NCBI RefSeq assembly: GCF_039523795.1
Contig: NZ_BAAAFZ010000008.1
Span: 372,001 to 436,000, forward strand
Direction of reading: 5' to 3'
Origin: Craurococcus roseus
Lineage (GTDB): Bacteria; Pseudomonadota; Alphaproteobacteria; Acetobacterales; Acetobacteraceae
Length of the DNA stretch: 64,000 nucleotides
The notes under the pieces were generated by a model. That model made no database searches. It saw only the letters and a list, made by a program, of their open reading frames with translations, and was not told where the DNA came from. The first letter of the stretch is position 1; the number at the start of each line of letters is the position of its first letter. This document shows, in pieces, positions 43,560-54,501 of the stretch. Made by a program: the position numbers and the translations under genes.

Positions 43560-45896
43560 ATGCGCATCGCGGTGATCGGCGGCGGCCCCGCCGGCCTTTA
43601 CTTCGCCATCCTGATGAAGCGCGACCGGCCAAAGGCCCGCGTCACGGTTGTGGAGCGCAACCGCGCGGACGACACCTTCGGCTTCGGCGTGGTGTTCAGC
43701 GACCAGACGCTGGACTCCTTCCGCGTCGCCGACCCGCCCAGCTACCGCTCCTTCACCGAAAGCTTCGCCTACTGGGACGACGTCGAGGTCCACTTCGGCG
43801 GCGCCGTCCATCGCATCGGCGGCAACGGCTTTTGCGGCTGCTCCCGCCGCGCGCTGCTGCTGCGCCTGCAGGAGCGCGCCCGCGCGCTGGGCGTCGAGAT
43901 GGAGTTCCGACGGGAGGCCGCGCCGGAGGACTTCCCCGACGCCGACTTGGTCGTGGCCGCCGATGGCATAAACTCGCCCGTCCGGGAACGCTGGCGCGAC
44001 CACTTCGCGCCCGAGGTGGACTTGCGGCCCAACCGCTTCGCCTGGATGGGCAGCACCCGGCCCTTCGACGCCTTCACCTTCTTCTTCAAGGAGCGGCCGG
44101 AGGGCATTTTCGTCGCCCATTGCTACCAGTACGAAGCCGGCGCCAGCACCTGGGTTCTGGAGACCGACCCCGGAACCTTCGCCCGCGTCGGCCTGGACTC
44201 CATGAATGAGGCCGCCTCAGCCCGATTCATGGAGGGGGTGTTCCGGGAGGAGCTGGCGGGCCACCGGCTCCTCACCAACCGCTCGCACTGGCGCCGCTTC
44301 CCGATGGTCCGTTGCGCGCGCTGGACCAGGGGCAACGTGGTCCTGCTCGGCGACGCCAAGGCCACGGCGCATTTCTCCATCGGCTCCGGCACCAAGCTGG
44401 CGATGGAGGACGCCATCGCGTTGCACGCCGCGTTCGTAGCCGGCGGCGGCGTGCCCGAGTGCCTGGCCCGGTTCGAGGCGGCGCGCCGCGAGGACGTGGA
44501 GCGCACCCAGCATGCCGCGGACGTCTCCCTGGTGTGGTTCGAACAGCTCCGCCGCTTCCGCCGCTTCCACCCGACGCGCTTCGCGTTCGGGCTGATGACG
44601 CGCGCCAAGGCAATCACCTGGGACAACCTCGAACTGCGCGCGCCCGCCTTCGTCGAGGAGGTGCGGGAGACCTTCGCCCGCGAGGAGCGGGCGCGCGGCG
44701 TCCCGGCCGACCCGGCACGCCCGCCCGCCTTCCAGCCGTTCCGGTTGCGCGGCATGGCGCTGCCGAACCGCTTCGTCGTTTCGCCGATGTGCCAGTACAG
44801 CGCGGAGGACGGGCTGCCCGGCGACTTCCATCTGGTCCATTACGGCGCCCGTGGCATGGGCGGCGCCGGCCTGCTGTTCACCGAGATGACCTGCGTGTCG
44901 CCGGAAGCGCGCATCACCCCTGGCTGCACGGGCTTGTGGAACGGCGCGCAGGAGGCGGCCTGGACGCGCATCGTCGATTTCGTCCACGCCCGGGGCGAAA
45001 CCCGCGTGGTGCTGCAACTGGGCCACGCCGGGCGCAAGGGCGCTACGCGTCTCATGTGGGAAGGGATGGACCGCCCCCTGCCCCCGGAACGGCGCTGGCC
45101 CACCCTGTCGGCGAGCGCCCTTCCCTACTTCCCGGACAGCCCGGCGCCGCGCGAGATGACGCGCGCCGACATGGACGCGGTCAAGGCGGACTTCGTGGCC
45201 GCGACGCGTCGCGCGGTCCGCTGCGGCTTCGACATGCTGGAGTTGCACTGCGCGCACGGCTACCTGCTGGCGAGCTTCCTGTCGCCGCTCACAAACCGGC
45301 GCTCGGACGGGTACGGCGGCGCGGTCGGGAGCAGGTTGCGCTACCCCCTGGAGGTGTTCGACGCCATGCGCGCCGAGTGGCCGGCCGACCGGCCGATGTC
45401 GGTGCGCGTCTCGGCCACCGACTGGGCCGACGGCGGCCTGTCGGAAGAGGATCTGCTGGCCATCGCCCGCGCTTTCGCGGCGCATGGCTGCGACCTGCTC
45501 GATGTCTCCACCGGGCAAACCGTCCATGACAGCGCGCCCGTCTACGGCCGGATGTTCCAGGTGCCCTGGTCCGACATGATCCGGCAGGAGACGGGAGTCG
45601 CCACCATGTGCGTCGGCAACATCACCACCGCCGACCAAGCGAACACCATTTTGGCCGCCGGCCGCGCCGACCTGGTGGCGTTGGCCCGCCCGCACCTGAC
45701 GGACCCGATGTTCACCTTGCGCGCCGCCGCGCAGTACGGCGTTCCCGACGTGTCCTGCCCGGTGCAGTACGGCTGGGGCCGCGACGCGCTCATGCGCAAC
45801 ATGGCCCGGGAGCGCGAGGATTTGCGCGACCTGCGCCTCAAGGCCCGGCCGAGCCGCCACGCCCCCGACCCGGCGCCGCGACGCGCCGCGGAGTAG
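43560..45896 (+). CDS. 2-aminobenzoyl-CoA monooxygenase/reductase (FAD monooxygenase fused to old yellow enzyme-type reductase)
   Basis: A 778-residue fusion enzyme. Residues 1-390 are a flavin monooxygenase like salicylyl-CoA 5-hydroxylase (VIGGGPAGLYFAILMKRDRP; GDAKATAHFSIGSGTKLAME). Residues 395-760 are an old yellow enzyme/NADH:flavin reductase (ALPNRFVVSPMCQYSAEDG; HCAHGYLLASFLSPLTNRR). This architecture is that of 2-aminobenzoyl-CoA monooxygenase/reductase, which hydroxylates and then reduces the ring without aromatic ring cleavage. ATG 43560 has GGAGG eight bases upstream. It is divergent from the ligase, hydratase and SDR operon and shares its promoter region. Salicylyl-CoA 5-hydroxylase alone lacks the second domain. 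Confidence 0.92.
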   Translation: MRIAVIGGGPAGLYFAILMKRDRPKARVTVVERNRADDTFGFGVVFSDQTLDSFRVADPPSYRSFTESFAYWDDVEVHFGGAVHRIGGNGFCGCSRRALLLRLQERARALGVEMEFRREAAPEDFPDADLVVAADGINSPVRERWRDHFAPEVDLRPNRFAWMGSTRPFDAFTFFFKERPEGIFVAHCYQYEAGASTWVLETDPGTFARVGLDSMNEAASARFMEGVFREELAGHRLLTNRSHWRRFPMVRCARWTRGNVVLLGDAKATAHFSIGSGTKLAMEDAIALHAAFVAGGGVPECLARFEAARREDVERTQHAADVSLVWFEQLRRFRRFHPTRFAFGLMTRAKAITWDNLELRAPAFVEEVRETFAREERARGVPADPARPPAFQPFRLRGMALPNRFVVSPMCQYSAEDGLPGDFHLVHYGARGMGGAGLLFTEMTCVSPEARITPGCTGLWNGAQEAAWTRIVDFVHARGETRVVLQLGHAGRKGATRLMWEGMDRPLPPERRWPTLSASALPYFPDSPAPREMTRADMDAVKADFVAATRRAVRCGFDMLELHCAHGYLLASFLSPLTNRRSDGYGGAVGSRLRYPLEVFDAMRAEWPADRPMSVRVSATDWADGGLSEEDLLAIARAFAAHGCDLLDVSTGQTVHDSAPVYGRMFQVPWSDMIRQETGVATMCVGNITTADQANTILAAGRADLVALARPHLTDPMFTLRAAAQYGVPDVSCPVQYGWGRDALMRNMAREREDLRDLRLKARPSRHAPDPAPRRAAE

Positions 45897-45977
45897 CGGA
45901 GGCACGGCCGGTTCGATCCCACCGGTGCCCCGGCCGCTTCCTTCCGCCGCTGCGGCGATGCATCGTCCGCGGCGACG

Positions 45978-46808
45978 ATGACCCTGTCCCTTGAAAACTT
46001 GTCCGATCGGCAGCACGCGATCCTGGCGCTCGCGCGCGGCGCCGGGCGGGTCGTCGTCGAGGACTTGGCGGCCCGGTTCGGGGTCAGCCCGCAGACGATC
46101 CGCAAGGATCTGAACCTCCTCCGCGACCGGCGCCTCCTGACGAGGCAGCATGGCGGAGCCACGCTGACCTCGGGCGTGGAGAACCTCGCCTACGCCGCCC
46201 GCCGGGCGCTGGCGCACGAGGAGAAGCGGCGGATCGCCGCGCGCTGCGCCGCCCTGATCCCCGACGGCTCCTCGTTGTTCATCAACATCGGGACGACGAC
46301 GGAGGAGGTGGCGCGCGCGCTGGCCGGCCGCCGCAACCTCCTCGTCGTCACCAACAACCTCCACGTCGTTTCCATCCTGCTGCCCTCCGAAGGGGTGGAG
46401 ATCGTGGTGGCGGGCGGGCCCGTCCGCCGCTCCGACGGCGGCATAGCGGGCGAGGCCACGGTCGATCTGGTGTCCCAGTTCAAGCTGGACTTTGCCGTGA
46501 TCGGCGCTTCCGCCCTCGACGAGGACGGGAGCCTGCTGGACTTCGACTACCGCGAGGTGCGCGTCGCCCGCGCCATCCTCGGCAACGCGCGCCACCCGAT
46601 CCTGGTCGCCGACGCCGGGAAGTTCGACCGTTCCGCTCCCGTGCGCATCGGCCACGTGTCGCAACTGCACTGCGTGGTGACGGACCGGCCGCCGCCGGCG
46701 CGCTTCCTGGCCGCTTGCCGAGAGGCCGGAACAAACGTGGAGGTGGCCGCCGCATCGGGGGACGGCGGCCCAGGCGAAAACGACGCGTTCGAAAGCGAAA
46801 CCCGATGA
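45978..46808 (+). CDS. glpR: DeoR-family regulator, GlpR type
   Basis: A 276-residue DeoR-type repressor. The N-terminal helix-turn-helix reads VEDLAARFGVSPQTIRKDLNLL, followed by the sugar-phosphate-binding domain with FINIGTTTEEVARAL and DGSLLDFDYREVRVARAIL. GlpR proteins bind glycerol 3-phosphate and repress glp genes. It precedes glpD on the same strand, and repeated GCGAAA elements in its 3' end and the gap suggest autoregulation and operon control. Its regulatory target is inferred from the operon. Confidence 0.88.
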   Translation: MTLSLENLSDRQHAILALARGAGRVVVEDLAARFGVSPQTIRKDLNLLRDRRLLTRQHGGATLTSGVENLAYAARRALAHEEKRRIAARCAALIPDGSSLFINIGTTTEEVARALAGRRNLLVVTNNLHVVSILLPSEGVEIVVAGGPVRRSDGGIAGEATVDLVSQFKLDFAVIGASALDEDGSLLDFDYREVRVARAILGNARHPILVADAGKFDRSAPVRIGHVSQLHCVVTDRPPPARFLAACREAGTNVEVAAASGDGGPGENDAFESETR

Positions 46809-46852
46809 GGCGCGGATGGCGCGCGATTTTTTCGCTTGAGCTTGCGTTTCGC
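46774..46852 (+). promoter_or_regulatory. Candidate GlpR operator cluster upstream of glpD
   Basis: Two GCGAAA elements (46774-46779 and 46795-46800) are followed by two inverted TTTCGC elements (46830-46835 and 46847-46852). DeoR-family GlpR proteins are known to recognise repeats of the TTTCG type. The cluster overlaps the 3' end of glpR and lies 39-117 bases before the glpD GTG, in a locally AT-richer stretch including a run of six T. Confidence 0.5.
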
Positions 46853-46890
46853 CAGTCCCAGAGTGTCGCCGCGCTCGGAGAAAGATCGCC

Positions 46891-48423
46891 GTGCCGACGG
46901 TGGACGACAAAGCGGTTCAGGATCTCTTCGTCATCGGCGGAGGGGTGAACGGCTGCGGGATCGCCCGCGACGCGGCCGGGCGGGGCTTGGGGGTCACCCT
47001 GGTCGAGAAGGGCGACCTCGCCGGCGCCACCTCCTCCGCGTCCACCAAGCTGATCCACGGCGGTCTCCGCTACCTGGAGTACCGCGAGTTCCGCTTGGTG
47101 CGGGAAGCGCTGATCGAGCGCGAGGTGCTGCTGCGCGCGGCGCCGCACATCGTCTGGCCGCTGCGCTTCGTGCTGCCGCACCACGCCGGCCTGCGCCCCT
47201 GGCCGCTGCTCAGGCTCGGCCTGTTCCTGTACGACCACCTGGGCGGACGCCGGATCCTGCCGCCGACCCGCGCGCTGGACCTGCGGGGCGACCCGGCCGG
47301 GGAACCGCTGCGTCCGGACTACCGCCGCGCCTTCGAATACTCCGACTGTTGGGTCGAGGACGCGCGCCTCGTCGTGTTGAACGCCCGCGACGCCGCCGAC
47401 CGCGGCGCAACGGTCCTCACCCGCACACGCTGCGTTTCCGCCCGGCGCGAAGGCGGGCTCTGGCGCGCCGTGTTGCGCGACGAGACCACTGGCGCGCAAC
47501 GCGAGGTGGCGGCGCGCGCCCTGGTGAACGCCGCGGGGCCTTGGGCCGCGGACGTGCTGGCCGGAGTGGCCGGGTTGAACACCCCGGCCCGGGTGAGGCT
47601 GGTCAAGGGCAGCCACATCGTCACGCGCCGGCTGTACGACCACGACCGCTGCTACATCTTCCAGAACGCCGACGGCCGGATCTGCTTCGCCATCCCGTAC
47701 GAGGAGGAGTTCACCCTCATCGGCACGACCGACGAGGAGTTCACCGGCGACCCCGCGACCGCCGCGATATCGGAAGCCGAGACCGATTACCTTTGCCGCG
47801 CCGTCAGCGGCTATTTCCGCCGTCCCGTGACCAGGGACGACGTGGTCTGGAGCTACGCCGGCGTGCGGCCGCTCTACGACGACGGCGCGAGCCGCGCGCA
47901 AGAGGCGACGCGGGATTACGTGCTGACGCTCGACCACAAGGCGGCGGAGGCTCCGCTGCTGTCGGTCTTCGGCGGCAAGATCACGACCTACCGGCGGCTT
48001 GCGGAGGCCGCGATGGCGAAGCTCGCCCCGCATTTCCCCGAGGCCGGCGCGCCCTGGACCGCGGCCGCGCCGTTGCCGGGCGGCGACTTCCCTTGGGACG
48101 GCGCGCCGGCCCTCGCCGCCGCGCTGCGGCGCGACTACCCTTTCTTGGCCGAGCCGCTGGCCCGGCGTCTGGTGCGGCAGTACGGCACCCGCGCCAAGGC
48201 GGTGCTGGGCGAGGCGCGTGGCATGGCCGATCTCGGCCGGGACTTCGGCGCCGGGCTGACCGAGCGAGAGGTGGTCTGGCAGATGCGGAAGGAATGGGCG
48301 CGGGAGCCGGAAGACGTCCTCTGGCGCCGCAGCAAGCTAGGCCTGCGCCTCGACGCCGCTGGCCGCGCCGCGCTGGCACGGTTCATGGCGACGCCTGCGC
48401 TGGCCGGGAGGGCGGCGGAGTGA
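46891..48423 (+). CDS. glpD: Glycerol-3-phosphate dehydrogenase (aerobic, FAD)
   Basis: A 510-residue flavoprotein that oxidises glycerol 3-phosphate to dihydroxyacetone phosphate and passes electrons to quinone. The FAD motif is FVIGGGVNGCGIARDAAGRG; SASTKLIHGGLRYLEYREFR, FAIPYEEEFTLIGTTDEEF, YAGVRPLYDD and GGKITTYRRLAE are family signatures. The start is GTG 46891. It is peripherally bound to the cytoplasmic membrane. Its stop overlaps the GTG of the first transporter ATPase gene by four bases. Confidence 0.95.
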   Translation: MPTVDDKAVQDLFVIGGGVNGCGIARDAAGRGLGVTLVEKGDLAGATSSASTKLIHGGLRYLEYREFRLVREALIEREVLLRAAPHIVWPLRFVLPHHAGLRPWPLLRLGLFLYDHLGGRRILPPTRALDLRGDPAGEPLRPDYRRAFEYSDCWVEDARLVVLNARDAADRGATVLTRTRCVSARREGGLWRAVLRDETTGAQREVAARALVNAAGPWAADVLAGVAGLNTPARVRLVKGSHIVTRRLYDHDRCYIFQNADGRICFAIPYEEEFTLIGTTDEEFTGDPATAAISEAETDYLCRAVSGYFRRPVTRDDVVWSYAGVRPLYDDGASRAQEATRDYVLTLDHKAAEAPLLSVFGGKITTYRRLAEAAMAKLAPHFPEAGAPWTAAAPLPGGDFPWDGAPALAAALRRDYPFLAEPLARRLVRQYGTRAKAVLGEARGMADLGRDFGAGLTEREVVWQMRKEWAREPEDVLWRRSKLGLRLDAAGRAALARFMATPALAGRAAE

Positions 48424-49493
48424 GCTTGGCGCTGGACTCGGTCGCGCTTTCCGCCGACGGCCGAGCGGTGCTGCATCCCGTGACGCTGGAGCTGCCTCCC
48501 GGCCTGCCCAACGTGCTGCTCGGCCCGACCGGCGCCGGCAAGACGACGCTGCTGCGGCTGATGGCGGGGCTCGACCGGCCGGGCGCCGGCCGCATATTGG
48601 CCGAAGGGCGCGACGTCACGGGGGTGGCCGTGCGGCGCCGCAGCGTCGCCATGGTGTACCAGCAGTTCATCAACTATCCCACGCTCTCCGTGTTCGAGAA
48701 CATCGCCTCGCCGCTGCGCGTCGCCCGCTTGCCGCGCGCCGAGCTCGAGAACCGGGTGGGCGAGGCGGCCCGGCTGCTGCGCCTCGAACCCTATCTCGCG
48801 CGGAAGCCGCTCGAACTCTCCGGCGGCCAGCAGCAGCGCACGGCGATCGCCCGCGCCTTGGTGAAGCGCGCGGCGCTGGTGCTCATGGACGAGCCGCTTG
48901 CCAATCTCGATTACAAGCTGCGCGAGGGGTTGCGCGAAGAACTGCCCAAGCTCTTCGCCGAAAGCGGCGCGGTCTTCGTCTACGCCACGACCGAGCCGGC
49001 CGAAGCGTTGCTGCTCGGCGGCAACGTGGCGACGCTGTCCGAAGGCCGCGTCACCCAGTTCGGCCCGGCCGCCGCCGTGTTCCGCCACCCCGCCGACCTG
49101 GCCACGGCCCGCGCCTTCTCCGACCCGCCGTTGAACGAGGCGCCCGCGCGGGCGGCGGGCGGCCGGCTGCGCTTGGCCTTCGGCGTGGCACTCCCGGCGC
49201 CGCCGCTGCCCGAGGGCGACTGCACGATCGGCATCCGCGCGCACCAGCTCTCGCTCGACCCTGTGGAGGGCGCCGTCCCGCTGCCCGCGACGGTGCGGGT
49301 CGCCGAGGTGACGGGCTCCGAAAGCTATGTGCATATCGATGTGGGCGGCTTGCCCTGGGTGGTGCTGGCGCCCGGCGTGCGGCGACCCGAGCCGGGCGAC
49401 GCCGCGACCGTCTGGCTCGATCCGCGGCGGCTGCTGGTCTTCGGGGCGGACGGGCGCTTGGCCGCCACCGCGAGCTTGGCGGAGGCGGCCTGA
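48420..49493 (+). CDS. glpS: Glycerol ABC transporter ATP-binding protein, GlpS type
   Basis: A 357-residue ABC ATPase with Walker A LLGPTGAGKTT, signature LSGGQQQRTAIARAL, Walker B LVLMDEPLANLD and a C-terminal OB-fold (TOBE) region. The H-loop position reads YATTEPAEALLL, with Thr where His is usual, so its own ATPase site may be weak or catalytically altered. It begins at GTG 48420 inside the glpD stop and overlaps the glpT-type gene by one base. In rhizobia the glpSTPQUV genes form a glycerol importer. Confidence 0.85.
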   Translation: MSLALDSVALSADGRAVLHPVTLELPPGLPNVLLGPTGAGKTTLLRLMAGLDRPGAGRILAEGRDVTGVAVRRRSVAMVYQQFINYPTLSVFENIASPLRVARLPRAELENRVGEAARLLRLEPYLARKPLELSGGQQQRTAIARALVKRAALVLMDEPLANLDYKLREGLREELPKLFAESGAVFVYATTEPAEALLLGGNVATLSEGRVTQFGPAAAVFRHPADLATARAFSDPPLNEAPARAAGGRLRLAFGVALPAPPLPEGDCTIGIRAHQLSLDPVEGAVPLPATVRVAEVTGSESYVHIDVGGLPWVVLAPGVRRPEPGDAATVWLDPRRLLVFGADGRLAATASLAEAA

Positions 49494-50554
49494 TGGCCCG
49501 CATCGCGTTCGAGCGCTTGGCGCACGCCTATCCCGGCGTCGCCGCCCGCGCGCTGAAACCCATGGACATGGTTTGGGAGGACGGCGGCGCCTATGCGCTG
49601 CTCGGCCCGTCGGGGTGCGGCAAGACCACGCTGCTCAACATCGTCTCCGGCCTGCTGCGCCCGAGTGAGGGGCGCGTGCTGTTCGACGGGCTCGACGTGA
49701 CGGGCCTCTCGACCGAGCGGCGCAACGTTGCCCAGGTTTTCCAGTTCCCGGTGGTCTACGACACGATGACCGTGCGGGAGAACCTGGCCTTCCCGTTGAG
49801 AAACCGCGGCGTCCCCGCCGCCGCGACCCGCGCCCGCGTCGAGCACGTCGCGGGGCTGCTGGGCCTCGCGGCGCGGCTCGACCGCCGCGCCCGGAACCTG
49901 GGCGCCGATGAGAAGCAGAAGGTCTCCCTCGGCCGCGGCTTGGTGCGCGAGGGCGTCTCGGCCATCCTGTTCGACGAGCCGCTGACCGTCATCGACCCGC
50001 ACCTCAAGTGGGAATTGCGCTCCCGCCTGAAGGAACTGCACCGCCAGGTTCCGGTGACCATGATCTACGTCACCCACGACCAGACCGAGGCGCTGACCTT
50101 CGCCGACCGCGTGGTGGTGATGTCGGAAGGCGAGGTGGTGCAGGTCGGCACGCCGGAAGCGCTGTTCGAGCATCCCGCCCACACCTTCGTCGGCCACTTC
50201 ATCGGCTCGCCGGGGATGAACCTGCTGCCCTGCGCCGTCGAAGGGCGGCGGGCCGTGCTGCCCGGCGGCCACCGCATCGCCCTGCCGCGCGCCTATCCCG
50301 CCTTGCCCGGGCGCGTCGAGCTCGGCATCCGGCCGGAATTCGCCGCGGTCTCGCGCGAGGGCGGCTTACCCGTGACGCTGCGCCGCGTGGAGGACCTCGG
50401 CCGGCGCCGCATCGCGTGGGTGGAACTCGCCGGCGTGCCGCTGGCCGCGACCCTGCCCGAGGGCGCGCCGGTGCCAGCCGAGCCGCGCCTCGCCCTCGAC
50501 CCGGCGCGGCTGCACATCTACGCCGATGGCCGCTTGGCCGCGGGGGAGGCCTGA
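49493..50554 (+). CDS. glpT: Glycerol ABC transporter ATP-binding protein, GlpT type
   Basis: A 353-residue ABC ATPase with Walker A LLGPSGCGKTT, Walker B AILFDEPLTVIDPH, H-loop YVTHDQTEALTFAD and C-terminal TOBE domain. The signature position reads LGADEKQKVSLGRGL rather than LSGGQ, a degenerate signature characteristic of this type. Together with GlpS, which has a normal signature but altered H-loop, it may form an asymmetric ATPase pair with one active site. The start ATG overlaps the GlpS stop by one base. Confidence 0.86.
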   Translation: MARIAFERLAHAYPGVAARALKPMDMVWEDGGAYALLGPSGCGKTTLLNIVSGLLRPSEGRVLFDGLDVTGLSTERRNVAQVFQFPVVYDTMTVRENLAFPLRNRGVPAAATRARVEHVAGLLGLAARLDRRARNLGADEKQKVSLGRGLVREGVSAILFDEPLTVIDPHLKWELRSRLKELHRQVPVTMIYVTHDQTEALTFADRVVVMSEGEVVQVGTPEALFEHPAHTFVGHFIGSPGMNLLPCAVEGRRAVLPGGHRIALPRAYPALPGRVELGIRPEFAAVSREGGLPVTLRRVEDLGRRRIAWVELAGVPLAATLPEGAPVPAEPRLALDPARLHIYADGRLAAGEA

Positions 50555-50557
50555 GCC

Positions 50558-52329
<1,772 letters not shown>

Positions 52330-52336
52330 CGCCGCC

Positions 52337-52618
52337 ATGGACCTCTCGTGGATGGCCTGGACTTGGCAGACCGCGCTGTTCTTCGCCCTGCTGCTCGCCA
52401 CGCTGCTGGCCATGACCGTGCTCGCGTTGCGGCGGCCGGAGGTCGAGCGCGTCGGCGCCCTCGGCCTGCCCACGACGCGCGGCGACCGGCTGTTCCTGAC
52501 GCTGCTCGGCGCGGCCTTCATCCATCTGGGTTGGCTGGCGCTGGCGGGCGACGCCCCGCTGTGGGGAGCCGGCATCCTGTCGCTGACCTGGGGCGCGGCG
52601 CTGTTCCGCTGGGCCTGA
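52337..52618 (+). CDS. glpU: DUF2160-family small membrane protein, GlpU type
   Basis: A 93-residue protein with two membrane segments (WQTALFFALLLATLLAMTVL; FLTLLGAAFIHLGWLALAG) in the DUF2160 family. The gene is consistently found in rhizobial glycerol-transporter operons between permease and binding-protein genes, as here. Its role in transport is unknown. Confidence 0.82.
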   Translation: MDLSWMAWTWQTALFFALLLATLLAMTVLALRRPEVERVGALGLPTTRGDRLFLTLLGAAFIHLGWLALAGDAPLWGAGILSLTWGAALFRWA

Positions 52619-52670
52619 CGCCGCGGCGCCCGACTACCGGGCACCCGGAACCAAGAGGGAGGAAACAAGG

Positions 52671-54443
52671 GTGAAGGACAGCATTCTCGGCCGGCGCGGC
52701 CTGCTCCTCGGCAGCGCCGCGACCATCGCCGCCCCGGCGATCCTGGCGTCGCGCCACACCGCCGGGCAGGGCGCGGACGCGGCCCGGCGCTGGGTGGAGG
52801 GGGAGTTCCAGCCCTCCACGCTGCCGCGCGACCAGCAGATGCAGGAGATGGAGTGGTTCGCCCGCGCCGCGCAGCCCTTCCGCGGGCAGGAGATCAACGT
52901 GGTGTCGGAGACGATCACCACGCACGAGTACGAGGCGCGCACCCTCGCCCGCGCCTTCTCCGAGATCACCGGCATCCGCCTGCGGCACGACCTGCTGCAA
53001 GAGGGCGACGTGGTCGAGAAGATCCAGACCCAGATGCAGTCCGGCCGCAACGTCTACGACGCCTGGGTGAACGACAGCGACCTGATCGGCACGCACTTCC
53101 GCTACCAGCAGGCGGTGCCGCTCACCGACTGGATGGCCGGCGAGGGCAAGGAGCAGACGCTGCCCACCCTCGACCTCGACGACTTCATCGGCCGCAGCTT
53201 CGGCACCGGGCCGGACGGCAAGCTGTACCAGCTCCCGGACCAGCAATTCGCGAACCTTTACTGGTTCCGCTACGACTGGTTCGCCCGCCCGCAGATCAAG
53301 GAGGCCTTCCGGCGCCAGTTCGGCTACGACCTGGGCGTGCCGGTGAACTGGTCGGCCTACGAAGACATCGCCGAGTTCTTCACCAACACGGTGAAGGAGA
53401 TCGACGGGGTCAAGGTCTACGGCCACATGGACTACGGAAAGAAGGACCCCTCGCTCGGCTGGCGCTTCACCGACGCTTGGCTCTCGATGGCCGGCAACGG
53501 CGACCGCGGCATCCCGAACGGCAAGCCCGTGGACGAATGGGGCGTCCGCATGGAGGGCTGCCGCCCGGTCGGCTCCTCCATCGAGCGGGGCGGCAACACC
53601 AACGGCCCCGCGGCGGTCTACGCCGTGTCGAAGTACGTCGAGTGGCTGAGGAAGTACGCCCCGCCCGAGGCGGCCGGCATGACCTTCAGCGAGAGCGGCC
53701 CGGTGCCCTCGCAGGGCAACATCGCGCAGCAGATGTTCTGGTACACCGCCTTCACCGCCGACATGGTGAAGCCCGGCCTGCCGGTGGTGAATCCGGACGG
53801 CACGCCGAAATGGCGCATGGCGCCTTCGCCCAAGGGCGCCTACTGGAAGGACGGCATGAAGCTCGGCTACCAGGACGCGGGCTCCTGGACGCTGCTGAAA
53901 TCCACGCCGGCCGACCGCCGCCGCGCCGCTTGGCTCTACGCCCAATTCTGCGTGGCGAAGTCCACCAGCCTGAAGAAGAGCCACGTCGGCCTCACCTTCA
54001 TCCGCGAGAGCGACATCTGGCACCAGTCCTTCACCGAGCGCGCGCCGAAGCTCGGCGGCCTGGTGGAGTTCTACCGCTCGCCGGCACGGGTGCAGTGGAC
54101 GCCGACGGGGGTGAACATCCCGGACTACCCGCGCCTCGCGCAGCTCTGGTGGCAGAACATCGGCGACGCCTCCTCGGGCGCGAAAACGGCGCAGGCCGCG
54201 ATGGACTCCCTCGCGGCGGCGCAGGACAGCGTGCTGGAGCGGCTGCAACGCGCGAACGTCCAGGGCGATTGCGGCCCGCGCCTCAACCCGCGCCAGAGCG
54301 CCGAGCACTGGTACGCGCAGGCGCAGAAGGACGGCAACATCGCCCCGCAGCGCAAGCTCGCCGACGAGAAGCCGCAAGGCGAGACGGTGGACTACGACCA
54401 GCTCATCCGGAGCTGGCCGGCGACGCCGCCGCGGCGTAGCTGA
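52671..54443 (+). CDS. glpV: Glycerol ABC transporter substrate-binding protein, GlpV type
   Basis: A 590-residue extracellular solute-binding protein starting at GTG 52671. A Tat-like signal (ILGRRGLLLGSAATIAAPAI) precedes the mature domain; it has the length and layout of the large GlpV proteins. INVVSETITTHEYEARTLAR opens the ligand-binding core. A GGGAGG ribosome-binding stretch is upstream. It captures glycerol (inferred) in the periplasm for GlpPQST. A large GC hairpin follows the stop. Confidence 0.88.
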   Translation: MKDSILGRRGLLLGSAATIAAPAILASRHTAGQGADAARRWVEGEFQPSTLPRDQQMQEMEWFARAAQPFRGQEINVVSETITTHEYEARTLARAFSEITGIRLRHDLLQEGDVVEKIQTQMQSGRNVYDAWVNDSDLIGTHFRYQQAVPLTDWMAGEGKEQTLPTLDLDDFIGRSFGTGPDGKLYQLPDQQFANLYWFRYDWFARPQIKEAFRRQFGYDLGVPVNWSAYEDIAEFFTNTVKEIDGVKVYGHMDYGKKDPSLGWRFTDAWLSMAGNGDRGIPNGKPVDEWGVRMEGCRPVGSSIERGGNTNGPAAVYAVSKYVEWLRKYAPPEAAGMTFSESGPVPSQGNIAQQMFWYTAFTADMVKPGLPVVNPDGTPKWRMAPSPKGAYWKDGMKLGYQDAGSWTLLKSTPADRRRAAWLYAQFCVAKSTSLKKSHVGLTFIRESDIWHQSFTERAPKLGGLVEFYRSPARVQWTPTGVNIPDYPRLAQLWWQNIGDASSGAKTAQAAMDSLAAAQDSVLERLQRANVQGDCGPRLNPRQSAEHWYAQAQKDGNIAPQRKLADEKPQGETVDYDQLIRSWPATPPRRS

Positions 54444-54446
54444 AAA

Positions 54447-54477
54447 GGGCGGGGCCGCGCAGGTCGCGGCCCCGCCC
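54447..54477 (+). terminator. Strong GC hairpin between the binding-protein gene and glpK
   Basis: GGGCGGGGCCGCG-CAGGT-CGCGGCCCCGCCC forms a 13-bp perfect stem with a 5-base loop, four bases after the stop codon. It is followed by CTCCCTCC, not a U-tract, and glpK starts 25 bases later. It may attenuate transcription or stabilise the 3' end of the upstream mRNA, giving less kinase than binding protein. Confidence 0.5.
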
Positions 54478-54501
54478 CTCCCTCCGTTCAAGGACCCGCG
54501 C

